64,000 nt of DNA from Prevotella sp. (GTDB lineage Bacteria > Bacteroidota > Bacteroidia > Bacteroidales > Bacteroidaceae). The position numbers and the translations under genes are program-made. The stretch is taken from NCBI GenBank assembly GCA_017442825.1, contig JAFRYZ010000035.1:19809-83808 (forward strand), written 5' to 3'. A model generated the notes under the pieces. It was not told the DNA's origin. It did not search any database and saw only the letters and a list, made by a program, of their open reading frames with translations. This document shows, in pieces, positions 1-7,890 of the stretch (its first letter is position 1; each line of letters opens with the position of its first letter).

Positions 1-1
1 C

Positions 2-361
2 AACTGCCGCTCACTCTGCGACGTGCCGCGCAACCTCACCGACGACCAGCTGCGCGCCCTGGCATCCAAAGGCGGTGTAGCCCATACCACCCTCTACCAC
101 GGCTTCCTCCGTCAAGCTGGCGAAGCCACCATCCTCGACGCCATCAGCCATCTCGAACACGCCATCGACATCATGGGCATCGACCATGTCGGCATCGGAA
201 CCGACTTCGACGGCGACGGTGGCGTCCCCGGCTGTGCCGACGCCTCCGAAGCCATCAACTTCACCCTCCACCTGCTCCGTCGCCGCTACTCCGCTGCCGA
301 CATCCGCAAAATCTGGGGTGGCAACTGGCTCCGCGTGTGGCAAGAAACATTAAAATTATGA
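2..361 (+). CDS. Membrane dipeptidase (peptidase M19), C-terminal part
   Basis: The frame is open from the window edge, so the start and most of the metal-binding domain are missing. The first residues, NCRSLCDVPRNLTDD, match the stretch that follows the zinc-binding His in M19 renal-type dipeptidases, and HVGIGTDFDGDGG is the family's conserved GxGxDFDG segment. Family members hydrolyse dipeptides with two zinc ions in a TIM-like barrel; in Bacteroidota they are usually exported or periplasmic. The end, IRKIWGGNWLRVWQ, is the usual C-terminal helix, so the 3' end looks intact. The stop codon lies 4 bp into the downstream lipoprotein gene, suggesting a translationally coupled peptidase pair. 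Confidence 0.85.
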   Translation, partial: NCRSLCDVPRNLTDDQLRALASKGGVAHTTLYHGFLRQAGEATILDAISHLEHAIDIMGIDHVGIGTDFDGDGGVPGCADASEAINFTLHLLRRRYSAADIRKIWGGNWLRVWQETLKL

Positions 362-1377
362 AGAAAACAACCCTACTATTGCTCACCCTCCTCGCGTTGT
401 TCTCCTGCAAGAGCAGCAAGAACAACGTCGATGACACAGCCCAGCCCGTCGGCCCCGCTTTCAATGCCGACTCCGCCTTCGCCTTCTGTCAGGCACAGTG
501 CGACTTCGGTCCGCGCACCATGAACTCCGACGCCCACGAGCGCTGCGGCGAATGGATCGCCGACAAGTTCCGCCAGTACGGCTGCACCGTCAAGTTGCAG
601 AAAGCCGACCTCAAAGGCTACGACGGCACCCTCCTCAAGTCCACCAACATCATCGCCTCCTACCAGCCCGAGGCAACCACCCGCATCCTCCTCTGCGCCC
701 ATTGGGACAGCCGTCCGTGGGCAGACAACGACCCCGACTCCACCAACCATAAGACCCCCGTCATGGCAGCCAACGACGGAGCCAGTGGAGTCGCCGTCAT
801 GCTCGAAGTCGCCCGCCTCCTCCGCGACTCCCTCAAAACATCACCCTCCCTCAACAGGGAGGGTCAGGGAGGGTCTCTCCCCATCGGCATCGACTTCGTC
901 TGTTTCGACGCCGAAGACTGGGGCTTCCCCATGTGGGAGACAGACCGTGAAGACCCCGGCGACACCTGGGCACTCGGCGCCCAGCATTTCGCTGCCAACC
1001 TGCCCCAAGGCTACGAAGCCCGCTACGGCATCCTCCTCGACATGGTCGGAGGCGAAGGCGCCCAGTTCTTCAAAGAAGGCATGTCCATGCAGTACGCCAA
1101 TGCCATCGTCAACAAAGTGTGGGCTGCCGCCAAGGCAGCCGGCTATGCCAGCTACTTCCCCGACCGTGAAGGCGGCTATGTCACCGACGACCACGTGCCG
1201 CTCAACAAGACCGCCGGCATCCCCACCATCGACATCATCCCCTTCTATCCCGACTGCACCGCCAGCAGCTTCGGACCCACATGGCACACCATCAACGACG
1301 ACATGCAGCACATCGACAAAAACACGCTGAAAGCCGTCGGACAAACCATCATCCAAGTCCTGTTCTCCGAAGAGTAA
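358..1377 (+). CDS. M28-family glutaminyl-cyclase-like lipoprotein
   Basis: I start at 358 because MKKTTLLLLTLLALFSCKSS is a lipoprotein signal peptide with a lipobox Cys (residue about 17); an in-frame ATG at 337 would only add residues in front of it. The body has the M28 zinc site: CAHWDSRPWAD (His, about residue 113), AANDGASG (Asp), DAEDWG (Glu) and a late TWHTINDD (His). The CAHWDSRPWAD form is typical of glutaminyl-peptide cyclotransferases, which convert N-terminal Gln to pyroglutamate; aminopeptidase activity is the alternative. Pyroglutamate formation on exported proteins is common in Bacteroidota. Residues about 161-175 (SPSLNREGQGGSLP) are encoded by a G/C-rich repeat and are probably an in-frame insertion in a surface loop. 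Confidence 0.85.
   Translation: MKKTTLLLLTLLALFSCKSSKNNVDDTAQPVGPAFNADSAFAFCQAQCDFGPRTMNSDAHERCGEWIADKFRQYGCTVKLQKADLKGYDGTLLKSTNIIASYQPEATTRILLCAHWDSRPWADNDPDSTNHKTPVMAANDGASGVAVMLEVARLLRDSLKTSPSLNREGQGGSLPIGIDFVCFDAEDWGFPMWETDREDPGDTWALGAQHFAANLPQGYEARYGILLDMVGGEGAQFFKEGMSMQYANAIVNKVWAAAKAAGYASYFPDREGGYVTDDHVPLNKTAGIPTIDIIPFYPDCTASSFGPTWHTINDDMQHIDKNTLKAVGQTIIQVLFSEE
841..882 (+). repeat. G-rich repeat inserted in frame in the M28 gene
   Basis: CTCCCTCAACAGGGAGGGT followed by CAGGGAGGGT forms a short inverted repeat and resembles segments inside the LTA-synthase-like gene near 12,731-12,758 and, on the other strand, inside the GT11 gene near 18,821-18,851. It contributes SLNREGQGG to the protein, comparable to LNKEGRG in the GT11 protein. 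Confidence 0.6.
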
Positions 1378-1689
1378 AAAAGTTGAGAGTCTAGAGTTCT
1401 TGCTCTGGCAAGCGCTTCGCGATTAGAGAGTCTAGAGATGATTACCATCCTTGGTCTAAAGTCTAAAGCTTAAAGTCAAAGGTCAAAGGCCCCCATTAGG
1501 GGGCTTTAATTGTCTAATCGCGCAGCGCTTTGCTTGCAAAGAATTGTGAATTGTGAATTGTCAATTGTGAATTATTAATTGTCAATTGTCTAATCGCGCA
1601 GCGCTTTGCTTGCAAAGAATTGTGAATTGTCAATTGTCAATTATTAATTGTCAATTGTCAATTTGTAATAATTGAACACCGTTCAATTA
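1378..1689. repeat. Gene-free repeat region with heptad arrays and hairpin
   Basis: This 312-bp gap between convergent genes holds no gene. It contains tandem arrays with a 7-nt period: GAGAGTC/TAGAGTT-like units directly after the stop codon, GGTCTAA/AGTCTAA/AGTCAAA units at about 1453-1486, and AATTGTG/AATTGTC units at about 1545-1590 and 1617-1672. The GCGAAGCGCTT-type element is present once forward (about 1399-1434) and twice in reverse (about 1513-1543 and 1591-1620). A GCCCCC-ATTA-GGGGGC hairpin followed by TTTAATT at about 1488-1511 could act as a bidirectional terminator. Confidence 0.75.
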
Positions 1690-2340
1690 TTACAGTTGCC
1701 CTGCCTCCACCTGCAGCACCACCCTCTCCGTCAGTCTGTCCACCCCGTTCGGGTCATACTGTTTCGTCAGGCTTGCCCCGAAGGCCCAGGCGAAAGCCTG
1801 CCAGAAGCCAGCGCGCACCGGTCCCAGAAACGCCTTTATCGTCGTATAAGCCGACGAGTTACACTCGCGGTAGATCAGTTTTATCAGCAGCTTCCCCTGT
1901 TGGTACGTCAGTTTCTTCATCCTCGGACCATAACGCGCCTTGATATCCTTCTCCACCAGTTTCATGTGTGCATCCTTCGCCTTCTTGTCCGGCAGCGTCT
2001 GCAAGTATTCATACGTCTCAATGATAATCTGGTTCGCCTCCTTCGCTATCGGCAGCACCTTCTTCACGTTAAACACCAGGCGGTTATACGCCTGTTTCTG
2101 TTTAGCGTTTTTAAACTCCGGTTCCGGAAACACATACACGTTATTCGTCTGCACATACGGGATAGAGTCCCCCTCATACATCGCCTTGCCAATCTTCACC
2201 ATCGGCACGAACGTCGGATTGTCCATGTCCACCTCCCTGTCCTCAGGACTCACCCGCACAGCCTGTGCCCCTGCCGTCATACTTGCCGCCAGCAGCACCG
2301 CCACACACCCCATCCTAGTCAATACACCCATGAACCACAT
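1690..2340 (-). CDS. DUF4294 family exported protein
   Basis: The start at 2340 (MWFMGVLTRMGC...) gives a hydrophobic signal peptide ending near AGAQA; the frame continues upstream but a promoter motif at 2365-2372 lies only 25 bp before this ATG, so longer starts are unlikely. The mature part contains YNRLVFNVKKVLPIAKEA, characteristic of DUF4294, a Bacteroidota family of about 200 residues with no assigned reaction. It is rich in Lys and Tyr and has no transmembrane segment after the signal. It is divergent from the next gene, with both promoters in a 238-bp gap. Periplasmic location is inferred. Confidence 0.75.
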   Translation of the reverse strand: MWFMGVLTRMGCVAVLLAASMTAGAQAVRVSPEDREVDMDNPTFVPMVKIGKAMYEGDSIPYVQTNNVYVFPEPEFKNAKQKQAYNRLVFNVKKVLPIAKEANQIIIETYEYLQTLPDKKAKDAHMKLVEKDIKARYGPRMKKLTYQQGKLLIKLIYRECNSSAYTTIKAFLGPVRAGFWQAFAWAFGASLTKQYDPNGVDRLTERVVLQVEAGQL

Positions 2341-2364
2341 CCTATCTTTCTTTTTTTCTCGCTG

Positions 2365-2372
2365 CAAAGATA
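2365..2372 (-). promoter_or_regulatory. -7 box (TATCTTTG) for the DUF4294 gene
   Basis: TATCTTTG on the minus strand matches the Bacteroidota TAnnTTTG element. It lies 25 bp upstream of the chosen ATG with a purine-rich leader (AAAAAAAGAAAG). Confidence 0.6.
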
Positions 2373-2489
2373 ATGCAAAGCCCCCACAATCCAAAACATT
2401 TCTCCTCATTATGCCACCTCCCCCGCTGTTTTTTTCTCTCTCGCGTGTGTGAAGACATTATTATATTGTCATAAAAAAACACTCAAATC

Positions 2490-2521
2490 TTTGGCAGAAT
2501 ACATATAGTGTTGTACCTTTG
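2490..2521 (+). promoter_or_regulatory. Promoter (TTTG-20-TACCTTTG) for the HHH protein gene
   Basis: TTTG at 2490-2493 and TACCTTTG at 2514-2521 are separated by 20 bp, the expected -33/-7 arrangement of Bacteroidota promoters. Transcription would begin near 2528, before the ATG at 2579. Confidence 0.65.
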
Positions 2522-2578
2522 CAATGAACATATTGTCCCATGTCGAAGAATCACTGCTCACAACATTTACTCCCTGCC

Positions 2579-4570
2579 ATGAAAAAACTATTAGCCGTAC
2601 TTCTTTTCTCGCTTTTCTGCTACCCGCTCGCAGCACAACAGGAGGAATGGGAAAGTGTGTTCAGTCAACTCATCAACGAAGAAGAAGGTGAAAACTGGGA
2701 AACGAGTTATGATGTGCTCAGCGACTTGGAACAGCATCCTATCAACCTGAATACTGCCACACGTGAAGACTTTGAGCGCATTCCATTCTTAACCGATCAG
2801 CAGATAGAAGAACTTTGTGCTTACCTATATCAATATGGCGGTATGCGCTCGTTTGGCGAACTTGCCATGATAGAATCCTTAGATCCTGTACGCCAACAGC
2901 TGCTCCCCTTTTTCACATATATCGACAACGAACAAAAGGACAAAACATTCCCTTCATGGAAAGACATTGCCAAATATGGAAAACACAACGTTATCGTGAC
3001 GGCAAAAATACCCTTCTACAAACGTCATGGTGACGAGAAAGGCTATTTAGGCTATCCCTATCGCCATTCCTTACGGTACACTTTCAACTATGGGGATTAC
3101 CTGCAAGCTGGTCTTATCGGGGCACAAGATGCAGGAGAACCTTTCTTTGCTAGAGAAAACAAGATGGGGTACGACCACTATTCGTTCTATCTGGTTATTA
3201 GAAAACTCGGGCGACTGAAGGCTTTGGCTGTCGGACGTTATAAATTAAAGTTCGGTATGGGGTTGGTGATGAACACTGACTTTAGTTTTGGAAAGACTGC
3301 CACACTTGCTACCTTGGGAAGAAGCAGTAATGCCATACGCGCCTATTCATCACGGTCGGCAGCCAACTACCTGCAGGGGGCTGCTGCTACAGTAACGTTA
3401 GCGAAAGGTCTCGACTTGACTGCATTCATCTCCTATCGTAAAATTGACGCAACCTTAAACACCGACAAGGCATCTATTGCCACCCTGTTAACTTCTGGTT
3501 ACCACCGAACAGAAAGTGAAATGAATAGGAAGGAGAATGCTTCTGAAACCTGCGGAGGAGGCAATTTGAACTATTTCAAGAATGGATTTCATATCGGCAT
3601 AACGGGTGTCTTCAATCGTTTCGACAAGCCTTTGCAACCAAAGACTACACAGGCGTTTCGCCAATATTATCCTGCAGGAAAGTCTTTTTGGAATGCCAGC
3701 GTTAATTATGGTTATACATCGCGGCGCTTCTCCATCGCTGGCGAAACGGCAACCGGTGACAGTCACGCCCTTGCCACTATCAACCGCGTAAACTGGATGC
3801 CTGTTTCATCCTTGCAACTGCTGTTGTTGCAACGTTTCTACTCTTACAAATACCATGCTCTGCACAGCCAGAGTTTCGGTGAAGGGAGTAGCGTTCAAAA
3901 CGAGAGCGGCATCTACCTTGGAGCGACATGGCAGCCCTTGCGTCGACTAACTTTAATGGTTTATACAGACTACGCCTACTTCCCTTGGGCGAAATATCAA
4001 GCAGCAACAGCATCTAAATCTTGGGATAACTATGTTTCTGCCACTTACTCTGGAAAGAAAGTCACAATATTTGCCCGTTATCAATTTAAAGTTCGCGAAA
4101 AAGACAACAAACAGAAAACCCGTTTAGTGAACGACCAAACCCATCGGGGCAGACTCGCCGCAACACTTCTCTATAACCAATGGACGATGAAGACACAAGC
4201 CGACTGTGCATGGAACCAATACAAACAACAGTCGTTCGGATGGATGGTAAGTGAAAACGTTAGTTGGAAAGGCTGTAAAAACAAACTGCAAGTAGCAGCA
4301 ACCTTTGGCTATTTTCATACAGACGACTACCAATCGCGTATCTTTTGTTACGAACGAGGACCGTTATACCAATTCTCTTTCCCCTCCTACTACGGCAAAG
4401 GAATCCATTATAGCTTATTCGTACGTGCGGATGTGTTACCCTGTATGATGGTGATTGGTAAGATTTCTACGACGAACTACTTCGACCGTGACCACATCTC
4501 CAGCGGACTGCAACAGATTGACCATTCGGCAATGACGGATATGGAGGTGCAGGTGAAATGGAAATTTTAA
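2579..4570 (+). CDS. Helix-hairpin-helix plus beta-barrel-like envelope protein
   Basis: MKKLLAVLLFSLFCYPLAAQ is a clear signal peptide, so I start at 2579 rather than at the in-frame ATG at 2540. After a short acidic segment, residues about 45-100 form ComEA-like helix-hairpin-helix repeats (INLNTATREDFERIPFL and a following GGMRSFGELAMI). The remaining ~550 residues alternate aromatic and polar residues and end in VQVKWKF, as outer-membrane beta-barrels do. This HHH-barrel fusion recurs in Bacteroidota under 'helix-hairpin-helix domain-containing protein'; no function is established. A DNA-uptake role can only be guessed from the ComEA-like domain. Confidence 0.75.
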   Translation: MKKLLAVLLFSLFCYPLAAQQEEWESVFSQLINEEEGENWETSYDVLSDLEQHPINLNTATREDFERIPFLTDQQIEELCAYLYQYGGMRSFGELAMIESLDPVRQQLLPFFTYIDNEQKDKTFPSWKDIAKYGKHNVIVTAKIPFYKRHGDEKGYLGYPYRHSLRYTFNYGDYLQAGLIGAQDAGEPFFARENKMGYDHYSFYLVIRKLGRLKALAVGRYKLKFGMGLVMNTDFSFGKTATLATLGRSSNAIRAYSSRSAANYLQGAAATVTLAKGLDLTAFISYRKIDATLNTDKASIATLLTSGYHRTESEMNRKENASETCGGGNLNYFKNGFHIGITGVFNRFDKPLQPKTTQAFRQYYPAGKSFWNASVNYGYTSRRFSIAGETATGDSHALATINRVNWMPVSSLQLLLLQRFYSYKYHALHSQSFGEGSSVQNESGIYLGATWQPLRRLTLMVYTDYAYFPWAKYQAATASKSWDNYVSATYSGKKVTIFARYQFKVREKDNKQKTRLVNDQTHRGRLAATLLYNQWTMKTQADCAWNQYKQQSFGWMVSENVSWKGCKNKLQVAATFGYFHTDDYQSRIFCYERGPLYQFSFPSYYGKGIHYSLFVRADVLPCMMVIGKISTTNYFDRDHISSGLQQIDHSAMTDMEVQVKWKF

Positions 4571-4855
4571 GCGAAGTGCAGTACATGCGCTTCGCTAATG
4601 GACAATGGATAATGGACAATTCTTGCGCCGCTGCGCTCTGCAAGCGCTTCGCGATTAGACAATTAAAAGCCCCAGGGAGCCTTTAGACCTTTCTTTTAGT
4701 CCTTAGACCTTAGACTTTTAACCTTAGACCTTACTTCGCCCGAGGATGGTAATCATCTCTAAACTCTAGACTCTCATCTCTAGTCTCTAAACTTTCATCT
4801 CTAAACTCTAAACTCTAGACTCTCATCTCTAGTCTCTAAACTCTAAACTTTTCTA
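4571..4855. repeat. Heptad arrays between convergent genes
   Basis: After the HHH gene come AATGGAC/AATGGAT/AATGGAC heptads (about 4598-4620), a GCGAAGCGCTT-type element (4620-4659), a short GCCCC..GGGAGC hairpin-like block, CCTTAGA heptads (about 4683-4733) and a long run of CTCTAAA/CTCTAGA/CTCTCAT/CTCTAGT heptads (about 4756-4853). The last run extends into the end of the GT4 gene and encodes its final residues and stop codon. No gene is seen. Confidence 0.75.
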
Positions 4856-5990
4856 CCACTCTTTCATACACGTCGGCGACTTGTTGGGCTACGTTGTTGC
4901 CGGCGAAGCGGCGGACATAGTCGCGGCTGAGGTCGATGCGCTGCTGGCGTCCGGGAGCTCCTTTCAAGGTCTGGCGGAGGGCGGCGGCAAGAGCTTCGGC
5001 GTCGTCGGGGGAGACGTAGAGGCTGTGGGGACCACCTGCTTCTTCGAGGCAGGAGCCGGTGCAGGCAACGACGGGGAGTCCACTGTTGATGGCTTCGATG
5101 ATGGGGATGCCGAAGCCTTCGTAGCGGGAGGGATAGACGAAGGTGTCTGCCAGGGCATAGAGGACGGAGAGGTCGGCATCGCTGACGCCATGGAGGATGA
5201 CGACGCGCTGCTGCAGGTCGTGGCGACGGATGAAGGTGCGGATGCGGTCGGTATAGGGGGTGCGCTTGCCGACGAGGACAAGGTGGATGTTGTCGGGGAG
5301 GTGCTGCAGGGCTTTGACGGCGAGGAGGGTGTTCTTGCGCTCTTCGATGGAGCCGACACTGAGGATGAAGGGGGAGTACAGACCGAAACGACGGCGCACG
5401 CTGGCGACGGCATCGGGGGTGGCTTCGCCAGAGAAACGGGGAGCGCAGCTCTGGTAGATGACGTCGATGGAATCGGGGGAAATGCCGCCGAACTCGACGA
5501 TATCGCGCTTGGTGCACTCGCTGATGGCGATGATGCGGTGGGCTTCGCGACAGGTCTGACGAAACTTGTAGGCGTAGATCTTGGCATCGAGCCAATGGTA
5601 GTATTCGGGATGGCGCAGGAAGATGAGGTCGTGGATGGTGACGACGGAGGGGATGGCTGCCTGACGGATGCCGCGGGGCAACTCACCGGAGAGACCATGG
5701 AAGAGGCTGACGCCGTCGCGACGGAGGTCGCTGACGATGCTGTGCATGCGCCAGAGGTCGCGCTGCAGGCGCAGGGGTCTGCCGTGGGGATAGACGAGTT
5801 GCACGTTGGGCAGCTGCTCGACGGGCTGCCGCAGGTCGTCGCTGCCTGCGTCGGGAGCATAGAGCAGCAGCTGACTGTCGGGAAGGAGGGCGGAGAGGTC
5901 GGTGACGAGGGTGCGCCCGTAGTTGCCGAGTCCGGTGCGGTTGCGCACGACTCGCTTGGCGTCGAATGCTATTTTCAATTCACAATTCAT
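4836..5990 (-). CDS. Glycosyltransferase family 4 (GT-B fold)
   Basis: The 384-residue protein begins KIAFDAKRVVRNRTGLGNYGRTL, the glycine-rich N-terminal loop of GT4 enzymes, and its C-terminal domain has GSIEERKNTLLAVKAL, the donor-site motif EGFGIPIIEAINSGLPVV and the acidic EGFG glutamate. Such retaining enzymes add mannose, glucose or galactose to cell-envelope glycans at the cytoplasmic face; the sugar cannot be read from sequence. Both ends are made by heptad repeats: the ATG and first residues (MNCEL) fall in an ATTCACA/ATTCATA array, and the last residues KFRV plus stop fall in the CTCTAAA array. The next plausible start inside the family domain is not obvious, so I keep 5990. It probably works with the neighbouring GtrA and other glycosyltransferases. 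Confidence 0.8.
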   Translation of the reverse strand: MNCELKIAFDAKRVVRNRTGLGNYGRTLVTDLSALLPDSQLLLYAPDAGSDDLRQPVEQLPNVQLVYPHGRPLRLQRDLWRMHSIVSDLRRDGVSLFHGLSGELPRGIRQAAIPSVVTIHDLIFLRHPEYYHWLDAKIYAYKFRQTCREAHRIIAISECTKRDIVEFGGISPDSIDVIYQSCAPRFSGEATPDAVASVRRRFGLYSPFILSVGSIEERKNTLLAVKALQHLPDNIHLVLVGKRTPYTDRIRTFIRRHDLQQRVVILHGVSDADLSVLYALADTFVYPSRYEGFGIPIIEAINSGLPVVACTGSCLEEAGGPHSLYVSPDDAEALAAALRQTLKGAPGRQQRIDLSRDYVRRFAGNNVAQQVADVYERVVEKFRV

Positions 5991-6026
5991 AATTCTCTAG
6001 TCTCTAGACTCTCATCTCTAAACTTT
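5966..6026. repeat. Heptad array joining GtrA stop and GT4 start
   Basis: Units ATTTTCA, ATTCACA, ATTCATA, ATTCTCT, AGTCTCT, AGACTCT and CATCTCT run without interruption. The GT4 ATG lies in the array at one end and the GtrA stop codon at the other, so the whole 27-bp intergenic gap is repeat. Confidence 0.75.
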
Positions 6027-6389
6027 TTTAAATACGAACCGGACGAGGAGGAAGTTGGTGGGGACGGCGATGGCATAGACACCGAGGGGTGCCACCTCGC
6101 GGCTGAGTCCTACCCAGAGCCAGAAGTTGAGGAGGGCGATCTGCAGGCAGTAGTTGAAGAGGTGGGCTCCGCCGAAGCCGACTCCGTTGCGCTTGGTGGC
6201 TTTCTCGTGGAAGGTGAAATGGGCGGTGAGGTAGTAGTTGACGAGGAAGCTGAGGACATAGCCTATGGTATAGGCGACATTGACGTTGAGCCAGTGTTGC
6301 AACAGCCAGTAGAGGGCGTAGTGGATGGCGGTGGAGATGACACCGACGATTCCGAAGCGCAGGATTTCGCCCAGGGTTTCTTTCTTCAT
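6018..6389 (-). CDS. GtrA-like membrane protein
   Basis: MKKETLGEILRFGIVGVISTAIHY opens a 123-residue protein with four predicted membrane helices and the GtrA motifs (FGIVGxxxTxxxY; GYVLSFLVNYYLTAHFTF). GtrA-family proteins are thought to flip or present polyprenyl-linked sugars during glycan modification, usually beside a GtrB-like GT2 enzyme; one lies at 9175-10101. I place the start at 6389 because TATCTTTG at 6395-6402 leaves only 5 bp to the ATG, implying a leaderless or near-leaderless mRNA. The open frame upstream consists of repeat sequence. Its stop codon lies in a heptad array. Confidence 0.85.
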   Translation of the reverse strand: MKKETLGEILRFGIVGVISTAIHYALYWLLQHWLNVNVAYTIGYVLSFLVNYYLTAHFTFHEKATKRNGVGFGGAHLFNYCLQIALLNFWLWVGLSREVAPLGVYAIAVPTNFLLVRFVFKKV

Positions 6390-6394
6390 GGATG

Positions 6395-6402
6395 CAAAGA
6401 TA
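6395..6402 (-). promoter_or_regulatory. -7 box 5 bp from the gtrA-like ATG
   Basis: TATCTTTG on the minus strand followed by 5 bp and ATG. Transcription would begin at about the start codon, so the mRNA would be leaderless. Confidence 0.55.
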
Positions 6403-6655
6403 CTATAAATAATTGACAATTGACAATTCTTTGCAAGCAAAGCGCTGCGCGATTAGACAATTGACAATTCTTGCGCCGCTACGCTCTGCAAGCGCTACGC
6501 GGTTAGAGAGTTGAGAGACTAGAATTCTTGCTTTGGCAAGCGCTTCTCGATTAGAGAGATGAGAGTATAAAGTTCCCCCTTTAGGGGGTTAGGGGGCTTT
6601 AATTGTGAATTGAAAATTGTGAATTGTGAATTAAAAGAATTACTTTTGCACCGAG
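6403..6655. repeat. Divergent intergenic region made of repeats
   Basis: From the gtrA promoter to the wecE-like gene: AATTGAC heptads (about 6409-6427), three GCGAAGCGCTT-type elements (about 6426-6456, 6466-6505, 6521-6554), a hairpin block with GGGGGTTAGGGGGC followed by TTTAATTG (about 6574-6603), and AATTGTG/AATTGAA heptads to about 6632. A TACTTTTG-like -7 box at about 6641-6648 could serve the downstream gene. Confidence 0.7.
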
Positions 6656-6669
6656 AAAAAGAATGAACG

Positions 6670-7806
6670 ATGATGATTCCCTTTAACAAACCTTATTGTT
6701 CTGGTCGTGAACTGGACTATATAAAAGAGGTGTGCGGCTCGATGACGATGTCGGGCAACGGTGATTTCACGAAGCGCTGCCATGCGTTTTTCGAACAGCG
6801 TTACGGATTCAGGAAGTGCCTGCTGTGTACGTCGGGTACGGATGCTCTGGAGATGTGTGCGATGTTGTGCGAGCTGCAGCCCGGCGACGAGGTGATTGTT
6901 CCTTCGTACACGTTTGTGTCGTCTGCCATCGCTTTCCTGCGCGAGGGTGCGAGGGTGGTGTTTGCCGACAGCGGTAAGGAGAATCCGAACATGACGGTGG
7001 AAACGATAGCACCGCTGATAACGGAGCGCACGAAGGTGATCGTGGTGGTGCACTATGCGGGCATAGCCTGCGACATGGACGGCATCATGGCTCTGGCGGA
7101 GCGCTACGGGCTGCTGGTGGTGGAGGATGCGGCGCACTCGATAGACTCTTTCTACCGCGGCAAGCCGCTGGGGGGCATCGGGCATCTGGGTGCCTTCTCG
7201 TTTCACGAGACGAAGAACATCAACTGCGGCGAAGGCGGTATGCTGGTGGTGAACGACGAACGATTTGTGCGCCGGTCGGAGATTCTCTGGGAGAAGGGTA
7301 CGAACCGTGCTGAATTCTACCGAGGGATGGTGAACAAGTATGGCTGGTGCGATATTGGTTCGTCGTTCCTGCCGTCGGAGTTTAATGCTGCCTTCCTGTG
7401 GGCTCAGCTGGAACAGCTGGACGACATCCAGGGCAAGCGCAAGCGCATCTGGGACATCTACGACAAGGCGCTACGGGGAAAGGTGGAGGAGATGGGCATA
7501 CAGCTGCCCATGATTCCGGACTATGCCACGAACAACGGACACATGTACTACCTGGTTTGTCCGTCGCTGGACTTCCGTACGAAGCTGATGGGATGGCTGA
7601 AGGAGCAGGGGGTGCAGACGACGTTCCACTATCTGCCGCTGCACTCGAGTGCGTACTACAAGGATTTGTTCAAGGGTGAGCCGCTGGTGAACTGCGACCA
7701 CTATGGTGACTGCCTGGTGCGACTGCCGTTATACTACGAGCTGACGGACGAACAGGCGGAGAAGATAGCACAGCTAGTGGTGGAAGGTGTAAGGTGTATG
7801 GTCTAA
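6670..7806 (+). CDS. wecE: dTDP-4-oxo-6-deoxy-D-glucose transaminase (WecE-like)
   Basis: The protein follows E. coli WecE/RffA nearly end to end: MIPFNKP start, QPGDEVIVPSYTFVSSA, VVHYAGIACDMD, VVEDAAHS, SFHETKN with the PLP lysine (about residue 184), EKGTNRAEFYRG and DIGSSFLPSE. Members are DegT/DnrJ/EryC1/StrS aminotransferases that make dTDP-4-amino-4,6-dideoxygalactose from the 4-keto sugar with glutamate. In this cluster it would supply an amino-deoxy sugar for a surface glycan. The start could be 6670 or 6673 (MM). The last residues, VRCMV, and the stop codon come from a GGTCTAA heptad array. No dTDP-glucose dehydratase is in the window. Confidence 0.9.
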   Translation: MMIPFNKPYCSGRELDYIKEVCGSMTMSGNGDFTKRCHAFFEQRYGFRKCLLCTSGTDALEMCAMLCELQPGDEVIVPSYTFVSSAIAFLREGARVVFADSGKENPNMTVETIAPLITERTKVIVVVHYAGIACDMDGIMALAERYGLLVVEDAAHSIDSFYRGKPLGGIGHLGAFSFHETKNINCGEGGMLVVNDERFVRRSEILWEKGTNRAEFYRGMVNKYGWCDIGSSFLPSEFNAAFLWAQLEQLDDIQGKRKRIWDIYDKALRGKVEEMGIQLPMIPDYATNNGHMYYLVCPSLDFRTKLMGWLKEQGVQTTFHYLPLHSSAYYKDLFKGEPLVNCDHYGDCLVRLPLYYELTDEQAEKIAQLVVEGVRCMV

Positions 7807-7890
7807 GGTCTAAGGACAAAGGTCTAAGGCCCCCATTAGGGGGCTTTAATTGTTAATTGTCAATTATGAATTGTTAATTGTCAATTGCGA
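7800..7890. repeat. Heptad array plus GC hairpin between convergent genes
   Basis: GGTCTAA heptads overlap the end of the WecE-like gene. A GCCCCC-ATTA-GGGGGC hairpin with TTTAATTG (about 7829-7850) follows, then AATTGTT/AATTGTC heptads that encode the C-terminal tail of the convergent GT-C protein. The hairpin is a plausible shared terminator. Confidence 0.7.

Noticed and set aside
1672-2373. 233-residue plus-strand open frame
   Set aside because: Antisense to the DUF4294 gene and rich in His/Arg/Gln without a family pattern; codon bias fits the other strand.
4881-6416. 511-residue plus-strand open frame
   Set aside because: It is antisense to the GT4 and GtrA-like genes, has low-complexity Gly/Asp/Glu composition and no family motif.
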